Assembly (NCBI GenBank): GCA_963971305.1 | Contig: OZ020303.1 | Coordinates: 39,544,106-39,608,105 of the forward strand | Reading direction: 5' to 3' | Source of the DNA: Arcuatula senhousia | Lineage: Eukaryota; Mollusca; Bivalvia; Mytilida; Mytilidae | Length of the DNA stretch: 64,000 nucleotides | In this document: piece after piece, positions 40,731 through 52,125 of the stretch | Layout of the letters: every line of letters begins with the position of its first letter | Position numbering within the stretch: the stretch's first letter is position 1 | Translations under genes and position numbers: made by a program | Notes under the pieces: model-generated | Told to the model about the DNA's origin: nothing | The model's input: only the letters and a program-made list of their open reading frames with translations | Database searches by the model: none

Positions 40731-43700
40731 TGTTTTTCAATATAAGGCTTCAGAAACCTAATAGTTTATGATATTGTTTATGTATCCAAGTTCTAGAACA
40801 CTAGATGGTTTTGTTTTTTTGTTTTTTAAAGATGTAGAACATGTAATTCTATCTATAAATTATTTGTTGATCAAAAGTTCATTATTGTCATACTGTTTGA
40901 AGTAGAAGCAGACATAAATGGCTGGATTTCATAAAATAAGTGAAAGTTCAGGATTTATTTAATGAAGTTAGAGACAAAATGTTTATTTAAGCTATTCTTT
41001 TGATACTTACATATTACTCAGCATCTACTACATGTACTATTCAGAGCTTCTTAATGGTATGCAGCATAAGATTGGGGTCTCATATCATGATTTCCATTGC
41101 ATAAAAAAATAATGAAATGTGCAATAAGTGTACATTTGAGCCCACAATCAAGTGGCAATTCAGAAAAACCAAAATAGACAACAGCCAGCAGCCTTCATAT
41201 CTGTTGCTTGACTTTATATCTGTGTAAATAAGTCTGGCAATTTTTGTCTTTGACTAACTTATTTTGGATGAATTTTGCCCTGTAACAGTCCTAATGACTG
41301 AAAACCAATGTCAGTTTTTAGCATGCAGATATGATTATTTTATAGGAGTTCTGTATTATTTTACAAAAATTCTTTCAACAAACAAATTGTTGATAATGTG
41401 ACAAACAAGTCATTTGTAAGGAGTGAAAATAAGGACTTTTGTCACTATAAGGTAAAGTTTTGTAAATCTTATATTTTATTTTGAACAAAAGAAGCCAGTA
41501 AAACATCATACCCATAGCCAGGGGGGTTCGAGGGGTTCGGACGAAACGCCCATGGGTGAAAAAAAATTGAAAAATATTGGTAGAAACAAGCTGAAATTTG
41601 GTTAAGCACTATTAAAAAAAGGAATATTTTGAAAATCGAACCCCCCCCCCCCCTTAACAAATTCTGGCTACAGGTATGAACATGTCTTGCTTAATTATTG
41701 TTACTTGTTGAGTCTGAGGAGACTTCAAAAAGGTTTGGTTTTAAACATATCAATAATCTCAAATGAAATGTAGTGTTTTAATGATTTTTTGGAATGCAAA
41801 ATAGTGAAAGCAGGGATATCTCAAGTGAGAATTTACCTTGTTTATGATAACTTTTATTTTAGTATTTTTCCCTCAAACTTTCATTTTTATATTTCGTTTT
41901 TCTGTTTTTCAATATAAGGCTTCAGAAACCTAATAGTTTATGATATTGTTTATGTATCCAAGTTCTAGAACACTAGATGGTTTTGTTTTTTTGTTTTTTA
42001 AAGATGTAGAACATGTAATTCTATCTATAAATTATTTGTTGATCAAAAGTTCATTATTGTCATACTGTTTGAAGTAGAAGCAGACATAAATGGCTGGATT
42101 TCATAAAATAAGTGAAAGTTCAGGATTTATTTAATGAAGTTAGAGACAAAATGTTTATTTAAGCTATTCTTTTGATACTTACATATTACTCAGCATCTAC
42201 TACATGTACTATTCAGAGCTTCTTAATGGTATGCAGCATAAGATTGGGGTCTCATATCATAATTTCCATTGCATAGAAAATAATGAGATGTGCAATAAGT
42301 GTTCACTTGAGCCCACAATCAAGTGGCAATTCAGAAAAACCAAAATAGACAACAGCCAGCAGCCTTCATATCTGTTGCTTGACTTTATATCTGTGTAAAT
42401 AAGTCTGGCAATTTTTGTCTTTGACTAACTTATTTTGGATGAATTTTGCCCTGTAACAGTCCTAATGACTGAAAACCAATGTCAGTTTTTAGCATGCAGA
42501 TATGATTATTTTATAGGAGTTCTGTATTATTTTACAAAAATTCTTTCAACAAACATGTTGATAATGTGACAAACAAGTCATTTGTAAGGAGTGAAAATAA
42601 GGACTTTTGTCACTTTAAGGTAAAGTTTTGTAAATCTTATATTTTATTTTGAACAAAAGAAGCCAGTAAAACATCATACCCATAGCCAGGGGGGTTCGAG
42701 GGGTTCGGACGAAACGCCCATGGGTGAAAAAAATTGAAAAATATTGGTAGAAACAAGCTGAAATTTGGTTAAGCACTATTAAAAAAAGGAATATTTTGAA
42801 AATCGAACCCCCCCCCCCCTTAACAAATTCTGGCTACAGGTATGAACATGTCTTGCTTAATTATTGTTACTTGTTGAGTCTGAGGAGACTTCAAAAAGGT
42901 TTGGTTTTAAACATATCAATAATCTCAAATGAAATGTAGTGTTTTAATGATTTTTTGGAATGCAAAATAGTGAAAGCAGGGATATCTCAAGTGAGAATTT
43001 ACCTTGTTTATGATAACTTTTATTTTAGTATTTTTCCCTCAAACTTTCATTTTTATATTTCGTTTTTCTGTTTTTCAATATAAGGCTTCAGAAACCTAAT
43101 AGTTTATGATATTGTTTATGTATCCAAGTTCTAGAACACTAGATGGTTTTGTTTTTTTTGTTTTTTAAAGATGTAGAACATGTAATTCTATCTATAAATT
43201 ATTTGTTGATCATAAGTTCATTATTGTCATACTGTTTGCAGTAGAAGCAGACCTAACTTCAGGCTGGATTTCATAAAATTAGTGAAAGTTCAGGATTTAT
43301 TTGATGAAGTTAAAGACAAAAATGTTAATTCAAGTTATACTTTTGAAACTTACTTATTACTCAGCATCTACTTATAATACAGAGCTTCTTAATGGTATGC
43401 TGCTTAAGATTGGGGTCTCATATCATAATTTCCATTGCATAGAAAATAATGAGATGTGCAATAAGTGTTCACTTGAGCCCACAATCAAGTGGCAATTCAG
43501 AAAAACCAAAATAGACAACAGCCAGCAGCCTTCATATCTGTTGCTTGACTTTATATCTGTGTAAATAAGTCTGGCAATTTTTGTCTTTGACTAACTTATT
43601 TTGGATGAATTTTGCCCTGTAACAGTCCTAATGACTGAAAACCAATGTCAGTTTTTAGCATGCAGATATGATTATTTTATAGGAGTTCTGTATTATTTTA

Positions 43701-44886
43701 CAAAAATTCTTTCAACAAACATGTTGATAATGTGACAAACAAGTCATTTGTAAGGAGTGAAAATAAGGACTTTTGTCACTATAAGGTAAAGTTTTGTAAA
43801 TCTTATATTTTATTTTGAACAAAAGAAGCCAGTAAAACATCATACCCATAGCCAGGGGGGGTTCGAGGGGTTCGGACGAAACGCCCATGGGTGAAAAAAA
43901 TTGAAAAATATTGGTAGAAACAAGCTGAAATTTGGTTAAGCACTATTAAAAAAAGGAATATTTTGAAAATCGAACCCCCCCCCCTTAACAAATTCTGGCT
44001 ACAGGTATGAACATGTCTTGCTTAATTATTGTTACTTGTTGAGTCTGAGGAGACTTCAAAAAGGTTTGGTTTTAAACATATCAATAATCTCAAATGAAAT
44101 GTAGTGTTTTAATGATTTTTTGGAATGCAAAATAGTGAAAGCAGGGATATCTCAAGTGAGAATTTACCTTGTTTTATGATAACTTTTATTTTAGTATTTT
44201 TCCCTCAAACTTTCATTTTTATATTTCTTTTTTCTGTTTTTCAATATAAGGCTTCAGAAACCTAATAGTTTATGATATTGTTTATGTATCCAAGTTCTAG
44301 AACACTAGATGGTTTTGTTTTTTTTGTTTTTTAAAGATGTAGAACATGTAATTCTATCTATAAATTATTTGTTGATCATAAGTTCATTATTGTCATACTG
44401 TTTGCAGTAGAAGCAGACCTAACTTCAGGCTGGATTTCATAAAATTAGTGAAAGTTCAGGATTTATTTGATGAAGTTAAAGACAAAAATGTTAATTCAAG
44501 TTATACTTTTGAAACTTACTTATTACTCAGCATCTACTTATAATACAGAGCTTCTTAATGGTATGCTGCTTAAGATTGGGGTCTCATATCATGATTTCCA
44601 TTGCATAGAAAATAATAAGATGTGCAATAAGTGTTCACTTGAGCCCACAATCAAGTGGCAATTCAGGAAAACCTAAATAGACAACAACCAGCAACCTTCA
44701 TGTCTGTTGCTTGACTTTATTTCTGTGTAAATAAATCTGGCCATTTTTGTCTTTGTCACCTAAATTGGATGAATTTTGCCCTGTAACAGTCCTAATGACT
44801 GAAAACCAATAAGGACATTTTTTAGCAGATATGATTATTTTATAGGATATCTGTATTATTTTACAAAATTTCTTTCAACAAACATT
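40731..44886 (+). repeat. Tandem segmental duplication, four copies of about 1.17 kb
   Basis: Copies start at 40731, 41903, 43069 and 44235 (spacing 1172, 1166, 1166). Copies 1-3 are nearly identical. Copies 1 and 2 share AGACATAAATGGCTGG while 3 and 4 share AGACCTAACTTCAGGC, so the array grew in stages. The unit holds small open frames on both strands, repeated with it (such as MLRGGG...FKIF on the minus strand), none with domain or coding evidence. Copy 4 breaks off after CAACAAACAT. Confidence 0.95.
41504..41680. mobile_element. Poly-G/C MITE inside the tandem unit (copies 1-3)
   Basis: Inverted ends CATACCCATAGCCAG and CTGGCTACAGGTATG bound a segment with a G-run and a C-run, flanked by AACAT on both sides. 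It repeats at about 42.68-42.84 and 43.84-44.01 kb. C-run lengths differ (13, 12, 10). The broken fourth copy at 46.45 kb lacks it (AAAACATTGCTTAATTATTG). Confidence 0.7.
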
Positions 44887-46356
44887 TTATATGGCTTAAA
44901 GGAATGAAACACAATAACAAGTTCAATCTCTTAACCTAAGTTTTTACTTTGCCATAATGCCAGTGACCTTTTTCTTTTGATAGCATTATTTAGATTGTAA
45001 AATTCTATCATGAATCCCTATAAAAGTTTGAATGGAACCATCAGACAGTTAAGTTAATATTTTACCAGTCCTCACAAAGTTGTGACATTGAGGATCATAT
45101 ATCAAGTTCTATTACCCTTTTATTGGAGTGCTTCTTAGTTTATCGGAGAGTTTCTAAGTTTATTGGAGAGCTTCTTTGTTTATATTGAGAACTTTTTAGT
45201 CATGTTAGCTAGTAGTTGACAGGTTTCTGCTGTGACTTGTTTGTCACATTATCAACATGTTTCTGGTTCAGAAAATATAAAAAGAAAGAATTAGATTGCT
45301 ACTCTATAACAATATATAGATGCAAATCTATATTCTAAACTTATATGTAAATAAAACAATTGTCAAAGCATATTAATTAAAATCTTGGCTTATTGAGCAA
45401 ACATTATCTGTCTATTGGCAGATCTAGCAAGGGGCCAAGTAGACCAGGGACCTTTTTAGATTTATTTTTAGTGAATGCCAGTACAGGCATAGAAAATCAC
45501 TTACCGGGTATTAGTCCTTGGCCCCACCTGTCAGTTAATTTGCCCTAGCTGCATGGGAAAATAGCTGGATGTGCCACAGGCGGTGTCTGTCTTCATTGGT
45601 TGTCTGTTGTCAGTAACAAAGGCGGATCTAGGACCAGCGACTACCTGTTGGCTGTTAAGTGATGAGATATAATTATTATGGTTATTAAGTTCCATAATAA
45701 AATAGTGACTGTGTGAGCATCAGTGTCGGAACCATGCTTCAACCATGGTCAACCATGGTCATTTTATTAACCATGGTCAGGCAAGGTCAACCATGGTTGA
45801 GACCATGGTCAAAAAATGGGGTAAACCATGGTTGACAGTGCTTCAACCATGGTCAACCATGGTCACATTTCGCAGGGGTAACTGTAGCCTGCTCGTGGTT
45901 TTATATTCATTCAATTTAGGTCATTTTATTTTGCTTTGAAGAAGTTAAATAGAAACTGTTACTGCCATTGACTTTCAGTGCATTCAAATAATGTCATTAT
46001 ACTGAAAAAAAAATCAGACTTTGTGATAAATTGCTGTGTTTAGGTTATAGTTTGAAAAAAATATAGAGCAAAATGATGTGTACCAATCTTTAACAAAAAT
46101 CATGATTTAAATGTATACATGATAACAATATTTTGTAGCATTTGATGTCTTTGTGCCAGATGTATGTGTTTAATTAGAGATAATGAACATGGATGCATCT
46201 AATACACCTACATGTATCCGCAATGCAGTGGATTTTTTTTTATCGCCCACTTAATTTTTAATTCTTTTTATATAGAAATTATGTTCTTTAAAAGTATATA
46301 ATCTCTATATTTTAACATGATATTCTTTTGTCTTTGATTTTAGATTTAAATAATAG
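44887..46356. other. Rearranged block interrupting the fourth tandem copy
   Basis: It separates copy 4 (to 44886) from its tail (46357-46640). TGACTTGTTTGTCACATTAT at about 45.23 kb is the reverse complement of the unit's own missing piece, so part of the block is inverted unit sequence. The rest is AT-rich plus the CCATGG cluster. No gene. Confidence 0.6.
45727..45868. repeat. Cluster of CCATGG palindromes
   Basis: At least eight CCATGG hexamers, mostly as AACCATGGTC or ACCATGGTTG, lie in about 140 bp. GCTTCAACCATGGTCAACCA occurs at both edges. Function unknown. Confidence 0.8.
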
Positions 46357-46640
46357 ACATTTGTAAGGAAAGAAAATAAGGACTTTTGTATAAGGTAAAG
46401 TTTTGTAAATCTTATATTTTATTTTGATCAAAAGAAGCCAGTAAAACATTGCTTAATTATTGTCAAAAAGGTTTGGTTTTAACCATATCAATAATCTCAA
46501 ATGAAATGTAGTGTTTTAATGATTTTATGAAATGCAAAATAGTGAAAGCAGGGATATCTCAAGTGAGAATTCACCTTGTTTTATGATAACTTTTATTTTA
46601 GTATTTTTCCCTCAAGCTTTCATTTTTATATTTCGGCAAA
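46357..46640 (+). repeat. Tail of the fourth 1.17-kb unit
   Basis: ATTTGTAAGGAAAGAAAATAAGG through TTCATTTTTATATTTCGG aligns with the unit's last third, without the MITE and with a small deletion. Confidence 0.8.
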
Positions 46641-46804
46641 AAATTTAAAGATAATATAATTTTATGGGCCCAGTTACATTGTTGATGTCTATAGAAGTTG
46701 AAATTGACAAGAAAAGGTTTTTCCATGTACAATAAGTCTTTAATGTAATAGATATATTTTATTCCAAGTATTCATTGAAAGTTCACCTCAGAGCTCATGT
46801 TTTA

Positions 46805-46925
46805 AAGCTGTCTATCATGGGCTGCATGTGTCCAAGGCAGGTGACTATCCATGTTGGGCCTCTAGTATACACATGCAGACTTCAACATGTGAAAGTGGTA
46901 TCATGCTGTGCTTGACATGGCCTTT
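46805..46925 (+). repeat. 3' end of ATACAACC-family repeat
   Basis: GGGCTGCATGTGTCC, CCATGTTGGGCCT and TTCAACATGTGAAAGTGGTA match the family's 3' part. It abuts the next element directly. Confidence 0.6.
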
Positions 46926-46926
46926 T

Positions 46927-47812
46927 AGCTCACCTGGACCAAAGGTTGATGTGAACTATTGGCATCAAATGGTGTCTGTCGTCGTCTTCATTATCCGTTG
47001 TCATCATCTTCTTTAGTTTTCTTTGAAAATCTTCTCCTCTGAAACTACTGAAGGGATTTCTTTAAAACTTTGCACACTTCAACTTTGGGATGTCCTCTAC
47101 CAAGGTTGCACAAATGGTGACTGCTGACCAAAAAACATGGCCGCCATGGCTAAAAATAGAGCAGAGGGGTCAGACTACTGTTTTTGGCTTGTAAATCAAA
47201 AAGTATAAGAGACAGATTAAATCTGATGCCACCCTACTGCTTCAGCATCTAAAGCTCTACAAAAGTCTATATTTAGTCAAAGTTGTAAGATGACCCCTAA
47301 TAGGGTTTACAGCCCCTTAAATATGAAAAATAGCTTTTTTTTTTTTTTTTTTTTTTGCCCTATATAGTATGAAAACTATTGTAGATGGAGAAAAGCTATT
47401 GCTTGCTAAAATGTTCAGCTCATTTAGCTCTACAAAAGTCTACATAGGGTCGAAGTTGTCAGATGGTTCCTTTAGGGGCTATGGCCCCTAAAATAACGTT
47501 TTTCATGTTTTGGGCCTATGGAATGAAAACTTTAGCAGATAGAGAAAAGCTGTTGCTTGCTTAAATATTCAGCTCATTTTGCTCTACAAAAGTCTTCATT
47601 TTATTGAAGTTTTCAGATGACCCCTTATAGGGGTTATGGTCCCTAAATAAGGGTTTTTCATGTTTTTGGCCTACAGATTGAAAACTATAGTAGATACAGA
47701 AAAGCTGTTGCTTGCTTTTAAAAATGTTCAGCTCATTTAGCTGTACAAAAGTCTTTCTAGGGTCGACATCAAGACTAGGTGAGCGATTCAGGCTCCTGGG
47801 ACCCTCTTGTTT
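46927..47812 (+). mobile_element. AGCTCACC-family repeat, diverged copy
   Basis: 5' AGCTCACCTGGACCAAAGGT, four to five central units including a long T-run at about 47.34 kb, 3' AGGTGAGCG and GGCTCCTGGGACC then TCTTGTTT. The minus-strand frame at 47561 is repeat sequence. Confidence 0.7.
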
Positions 47813-48057
47813 AGTTTTATTTATCAAATGACTGGGTTCTTTGACCTTAGTTACTCTGATTCATAAGAAATTGTACAATTTAGCTCACCTCAACTTCGAG
47901 GAGCTTCTTACTTCTTGTTACTTAACATTCCTCCATATTATATTGACATGATTGATATTCTAAAAATTATCCCTAAATAAGTCGTTAATACTTGTTTTGC
48001 TCACATAATGATATTATCTACATTTTGCAGATTTAGCTGCATTATGGGTGCATTTTT

Positions 48058-49144
48058 ATGGCCCGACCACGTATGTGGATCGGACATATAGTTTTACCCT
48101 TGTCCGTCCGTCCGTACGTCTGTCCGTCCGTCCGTCTGTACGTCCGTACGTCCGTCCGTAACATTTTGGTTAAGTTCTTGGTTAAGGTCCATTACTTGGA
48201 TACTAGATGTTGGGGGTCAATGATATTTCACCACCAGATGGGTCTTGGGTAGGGCTACACCACCCACTAGAAATTAGGTCACTGTGACCTATATTTTATG
48301 CATGAACGACTTCGGTTAAGTTCTTGGTTAAGGTCCATAACTTGGATAATAGATGTTGTGGGTCAATGATATTTCATTACTAGATGTGTCTTAGGTAAGG
48401 TGGCACCACCCACTAGAAATTAGGTCACTGTGACCTATATTTTACGCATGAATGACTTTGGTTAAGTTCTTGGTTAAGGTCCATTACTCGGATACTAGAT
48501 GTTGGGGGTCAATGATATTTCACCAGTAGATGGGTCTTGGCTAGGGCTACACCACCCACTAAAAATTAGGTCACTGTGACCTATATTTTATGCATGAACG
48601 ACTTCGGTTAAGTTCTTGGTTAAGGTCCATAACTTAAATACTAGAAGTTGGGGGTCAATGATATTTCATTACTAGATGTGTCTTAGGTAAGGTGACACCA
48701 CCCACTAGAAATTAGGTCACTGTGACCTATATTTTATGCATGAATGACTTTGGTTAAGTTTTTGGTTAAGGTCCATATCTCAGATACTACATGTTGATGG
48801 TCAATGATATTTCACCACTAGATGTGTCTTGGGTAAGGTGACACCATCCACTAGAAATGAGGTCACTGTGACGTATATTTTACGCATGAATGACTTTGGT
48901 AAAGTTCTTGGTTAAGGTCCATATCTTGAATACTACATGTTTGGGGTCAATAATAATTCACTACTGGATGAGTCTTGGTAACATGGCACCACCCACCAGG
49001 TCACAGGGACCTATATTTTACACATGAACAATTTTGAACAATTTCTTGGTAAAGGTCCATATCCCAGGTAATACACATTGAGGTTCAATGATATTTAAAG
49101 AACGGGAGGGCCATACTGTGGCTCATAGACACATTTTCTAGTTT
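48058..49144 (+). mobile_element. ATGGCCCGACC-family repeat, full copy (Helentron-like architecture)
   Basis: 5' TATGGCCCGACCACG after a T-run, a (CCGT)n tract, and about seven units of about 145 bp (GGTTAAGGTCCATAACTTGG, GGTCACTGTGACCTATATTT). 3' GGGCCATA, an inverted match to the start, lies in a GCCA/TGGC stem-loop at 49110-49122, then TTTTCTAGTTT. Non-coding. Confidence 0.7.
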
Positions 49145-49824
49145 ATCATCTCTGTCATTATGTCCATGTTAATGTTTCAAAAAATTTCAGTCTAACACTT
49201 ATATAATATCTGCTACTTTATCATAGAATGTTAACCTTTTATAAGAAAAAAAGTATGAGATCTCCCACTCAAGTGGAAGCTTATTGCATGAAACTGCTGT
49301 TTTGAAAAAAAAAGTAATTCATTTTTAATCAAAATAAGGTTCAACATCTTTTTACAAGGCATATCGATATACTGTTTCAAATGCTGTAAAACAATTTTAA
49401 CCAGGAAATTTTTTCAGCAGTTTTATTTTCACGATTTTCCCATCAACATTTCTAGCGTGAAAATTAAATTGCCTGAATATATTTTTTTCCCTGGAATTTA
49501 AAACTGAGTGAACTAAAATCCAGTCATCCTACTGCGGAAAAAAGACTGATGAAAAATTTCCCAGTTTACAGTAATTGATCTTAAAAAAATGTTAACACAT
49601 AAATGAGCTTTTAAATCCCCTCTCATTGTCCAAAAATTAGATAAAGGAGCTTTGTCCCAATATTATAAAAAGTGAAATTTTCCTGCAAAAAGAGGGAGGG
49701 TTCATTCAGTAGCTGTTAATATAACAATGGTACTTTTCATGGACTTTGCCTTAAATCTGCATGAAAATTACAAAATTTACCAAGGAAAGGTGGAAATATA
49801 GTTTGTACAACACGATCCAGTTGG

Positions 49825-49933
49825 TTATGGAATTTCTAACATCAAGGGAAATAAATTTGATTATTTTAATGGGGAGGCTTGTCGAGCGATTAAAATATCA
49901 AATTTATTTCCCGAGATGTTAGAAATTCCATAA
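49825..49933. mobile_element. 109-bp palindromic MITE
   Basis: TTATGGAATTTCTAACATC is inverted at GATGTTAGAAATTCCATAA. The arms of about 45 bp continue through GGGAAATAAATTTGAT and enclose a GGGGAGGCTTGTCGAGCG loop. Confidence 0.75.
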
Positions 49934-50182
49934 TCATCGAAAATTAAGTTCTAGAAGGTTTTCTGTAATGTTTACAGGTAAAAAATTGTAAAAGGTTGAT
50001 CATCAATTGCACGTGCAATTACGCTGAGAAATAAAAAAAAAATTTAAAATTATTTTTTAAAATATTTTTCCACAACTGGTTGAGAGGTTGATAAATCAGA
50101 TGAAAATTAGAGAAGAGGGGTTCCTAACCCTGTAACCCTGTCTTTGGGATCGGCAACTGTTCTTTAAAAAGAGTGGCAGGCT

Positions 50183-52125
50183 CCCTTCCCTCAGATTTCC
50201 ATCAGAATTCCGTCAATTTTCCATCACTAAATTCTATCAATTTCCATCAGGTCGATGGAACTTGATGGAGTATTGGCACTGTTTTTCCATCAAAAATTTT
50301 GTCTGACGGAAACTGATGGAAAAAAGTAGCGGAAAATATTGATGGAAACTTGATGGAAAATTGATGGAAATTGATAGAAAGTTGACAGAATCTTGATGGA
50401 AACTTGATGGAATCTTGACGGAATCTTGATGGAAAATTGAAGGAATCTTGATGGAAAGTTGACGGAATCTTGATGGAAAGTTGATGGAATCTCAGTGGAA
50501 AAGTTAGCTTTTTCTCTGATAGAAAAGAATGGAAACTGATAGAAATATTTCCATCCGACCAATCATGGCTGAAAAAGTAGGCGAATAGCCTTGACCTAGG
50601 ATGTCACTTGTGTACCTAAAATTTGAAAATTTAAATTAAATTAATCATGTATTGTAATTTTTCTGTGAAATAGAAGTGTAAATGAACATTGTTTTCATTT
50701 TTTAGCTCACCTGGACCAAAGGTCCATGTGAGCTATTACCATCACTTGGCGTCCGTCGTCGTCGTCGTCGTCTGTTCGTCGTCTGTCGTCGTCGTTGTCG
50801 TCGTCGTCTGTTAACAATTTTTCAAAAATCTTCTCCCCTGAAACTACCAAACAGAATTTAATGAAACTTGGTATGAATGATCCTTAGGGTGTCCTGCACC
50901 AAACTTGTGTTTTGATTTTTGATCCGTTAAAAAACATGGCCGCCGTTACTAAAAATAGACTAGGGGGGTCAGACTACTGTATTTGGCTTATAAATCAAAA
51001 AGTATAAGAGATAGAGGAAATCTGAGGCACGCTGCTGATTCAGCATCAAAAGCTCTACAAAAGTCTCCATTTGGTCAAAGTTGTCAGATGACCCCTTATA
51101 GGGGTTACGGCCCCTTGAAGGTGAAAAATAGCATTTTTTCATGTTTTTGGCCTACAGAATGAAAACTATTGCAGATAGAGAAAAGCTGTTGCTTGCTTAA
51201 ATGTTCAGCTCATTTAGCTCTACAAAAGTCTCCATAGGGTCGAAGTTGTCAGATGACCCCTTATACAGGTTACGGCCCCTTAAAGGTGAAAAAAAGCAAT
51301 TTTTCATGTTTTTGGCCTACAGAATGAAAACTATTGCAGATAGAGATTGGCTGTTGCTTGCTTAAATGTTCAGCTCATTTAGCTCTACAAAAGTCTCCAT
51401 AGGGTCGAAGTTGTCAGATAACTCCTTATAGGGGTTACGGCCCCTGAAAAATAGCGTTTTTTCATGTTTTTGTCTTCAACAACTGAAATACATGCACTAT
51501 AGATGAATAAAATTTGTGTACTTACAGTATCTTCATCTTGTATAAAATTTATCTCATTGAACACAACAGACATCATGTTATCTTCTGCTAGCAAAATCAT
51601 GACTAAAAAACTGATGATGTAATAGATGACATCATCAAGTGCACTTAGGTCAAACTTTCCATCAAGATTCCGTCAATAGTTCAGCAGGTGCAAGTTTTTC
51701 CGGCACACTATAACATTACTGATTTTTTCCATCAAGTTTTTCTATCAATTTCCGTCATGATCTTTATTTCTATCAATTTTCCCCCAATTTTCTATTGAAA
51801 GATAATTTCTGTCAATTTTCTATCAATTTTCCGGCAACTTTCCATCGAAAGATGATTTTCCATCAATTTTCCGTCAGCTTTCCATTGGAAGACAATTTTC
51901 CATCAGTTTTCTATCAACATTTCCGTCAGCGGGCTGTTTTTTTTATTGGAAATAGTTGAATTTTTTCCATCAAGCATGTGTTGACGGATTTTTTTCCATT
52001 GGTTTTAACTTTTCTATCAACTTCCATCAGTATTCTATCAAAAAGTCTAATTCTTGACGGAAATCCATCAAGTTCCATCAAATTCTATCAGAAAATTGAC
52101 GGAAATGATAGAAATGAGGGAAGGG
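50183..52125 (-). mobile_element. Foldback element with minisatellite arms, copy 2 (inverted)
   Basis: Same CCCTTCCCTCA / TGAGGGAAGGG ends and TTCCATCAAG-type arms as 13407-15492, but as the reverse complement. Inner landmarks (CCGACCAATCATGGCTGAAA; GATGACATCATCAAGTGC) match copy 1 inverted. The central part between about 50.70 and 51.47 kb is replaced by an AGCTCACC repeat, and the nested TA-flanked MITE is absent. The 90-codon minus frame only reads arm units. Confidence 0.75.
50704..51471 (+). mobile_element. AGCTCACC-family repeat lacking its 3' end, inside foldback copy 2
   Basis: 5' AGCTCACCTGGACCAAAGGT, (CGT)n and three to four units, then an abrupt switch after TTTTTCATGTTTTT to foldback sequence. 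The usual 3' inverted repeat and stem-loop are missing, so insertion came with deletion. Confidence 0.7.

Noticed and set aside
41469..41660. Minus-strand MLRGGG...FKIF frame repeated in each tandem unit
   Set aside because: It spans the MITE G/C run, varies with run length and has no domain.
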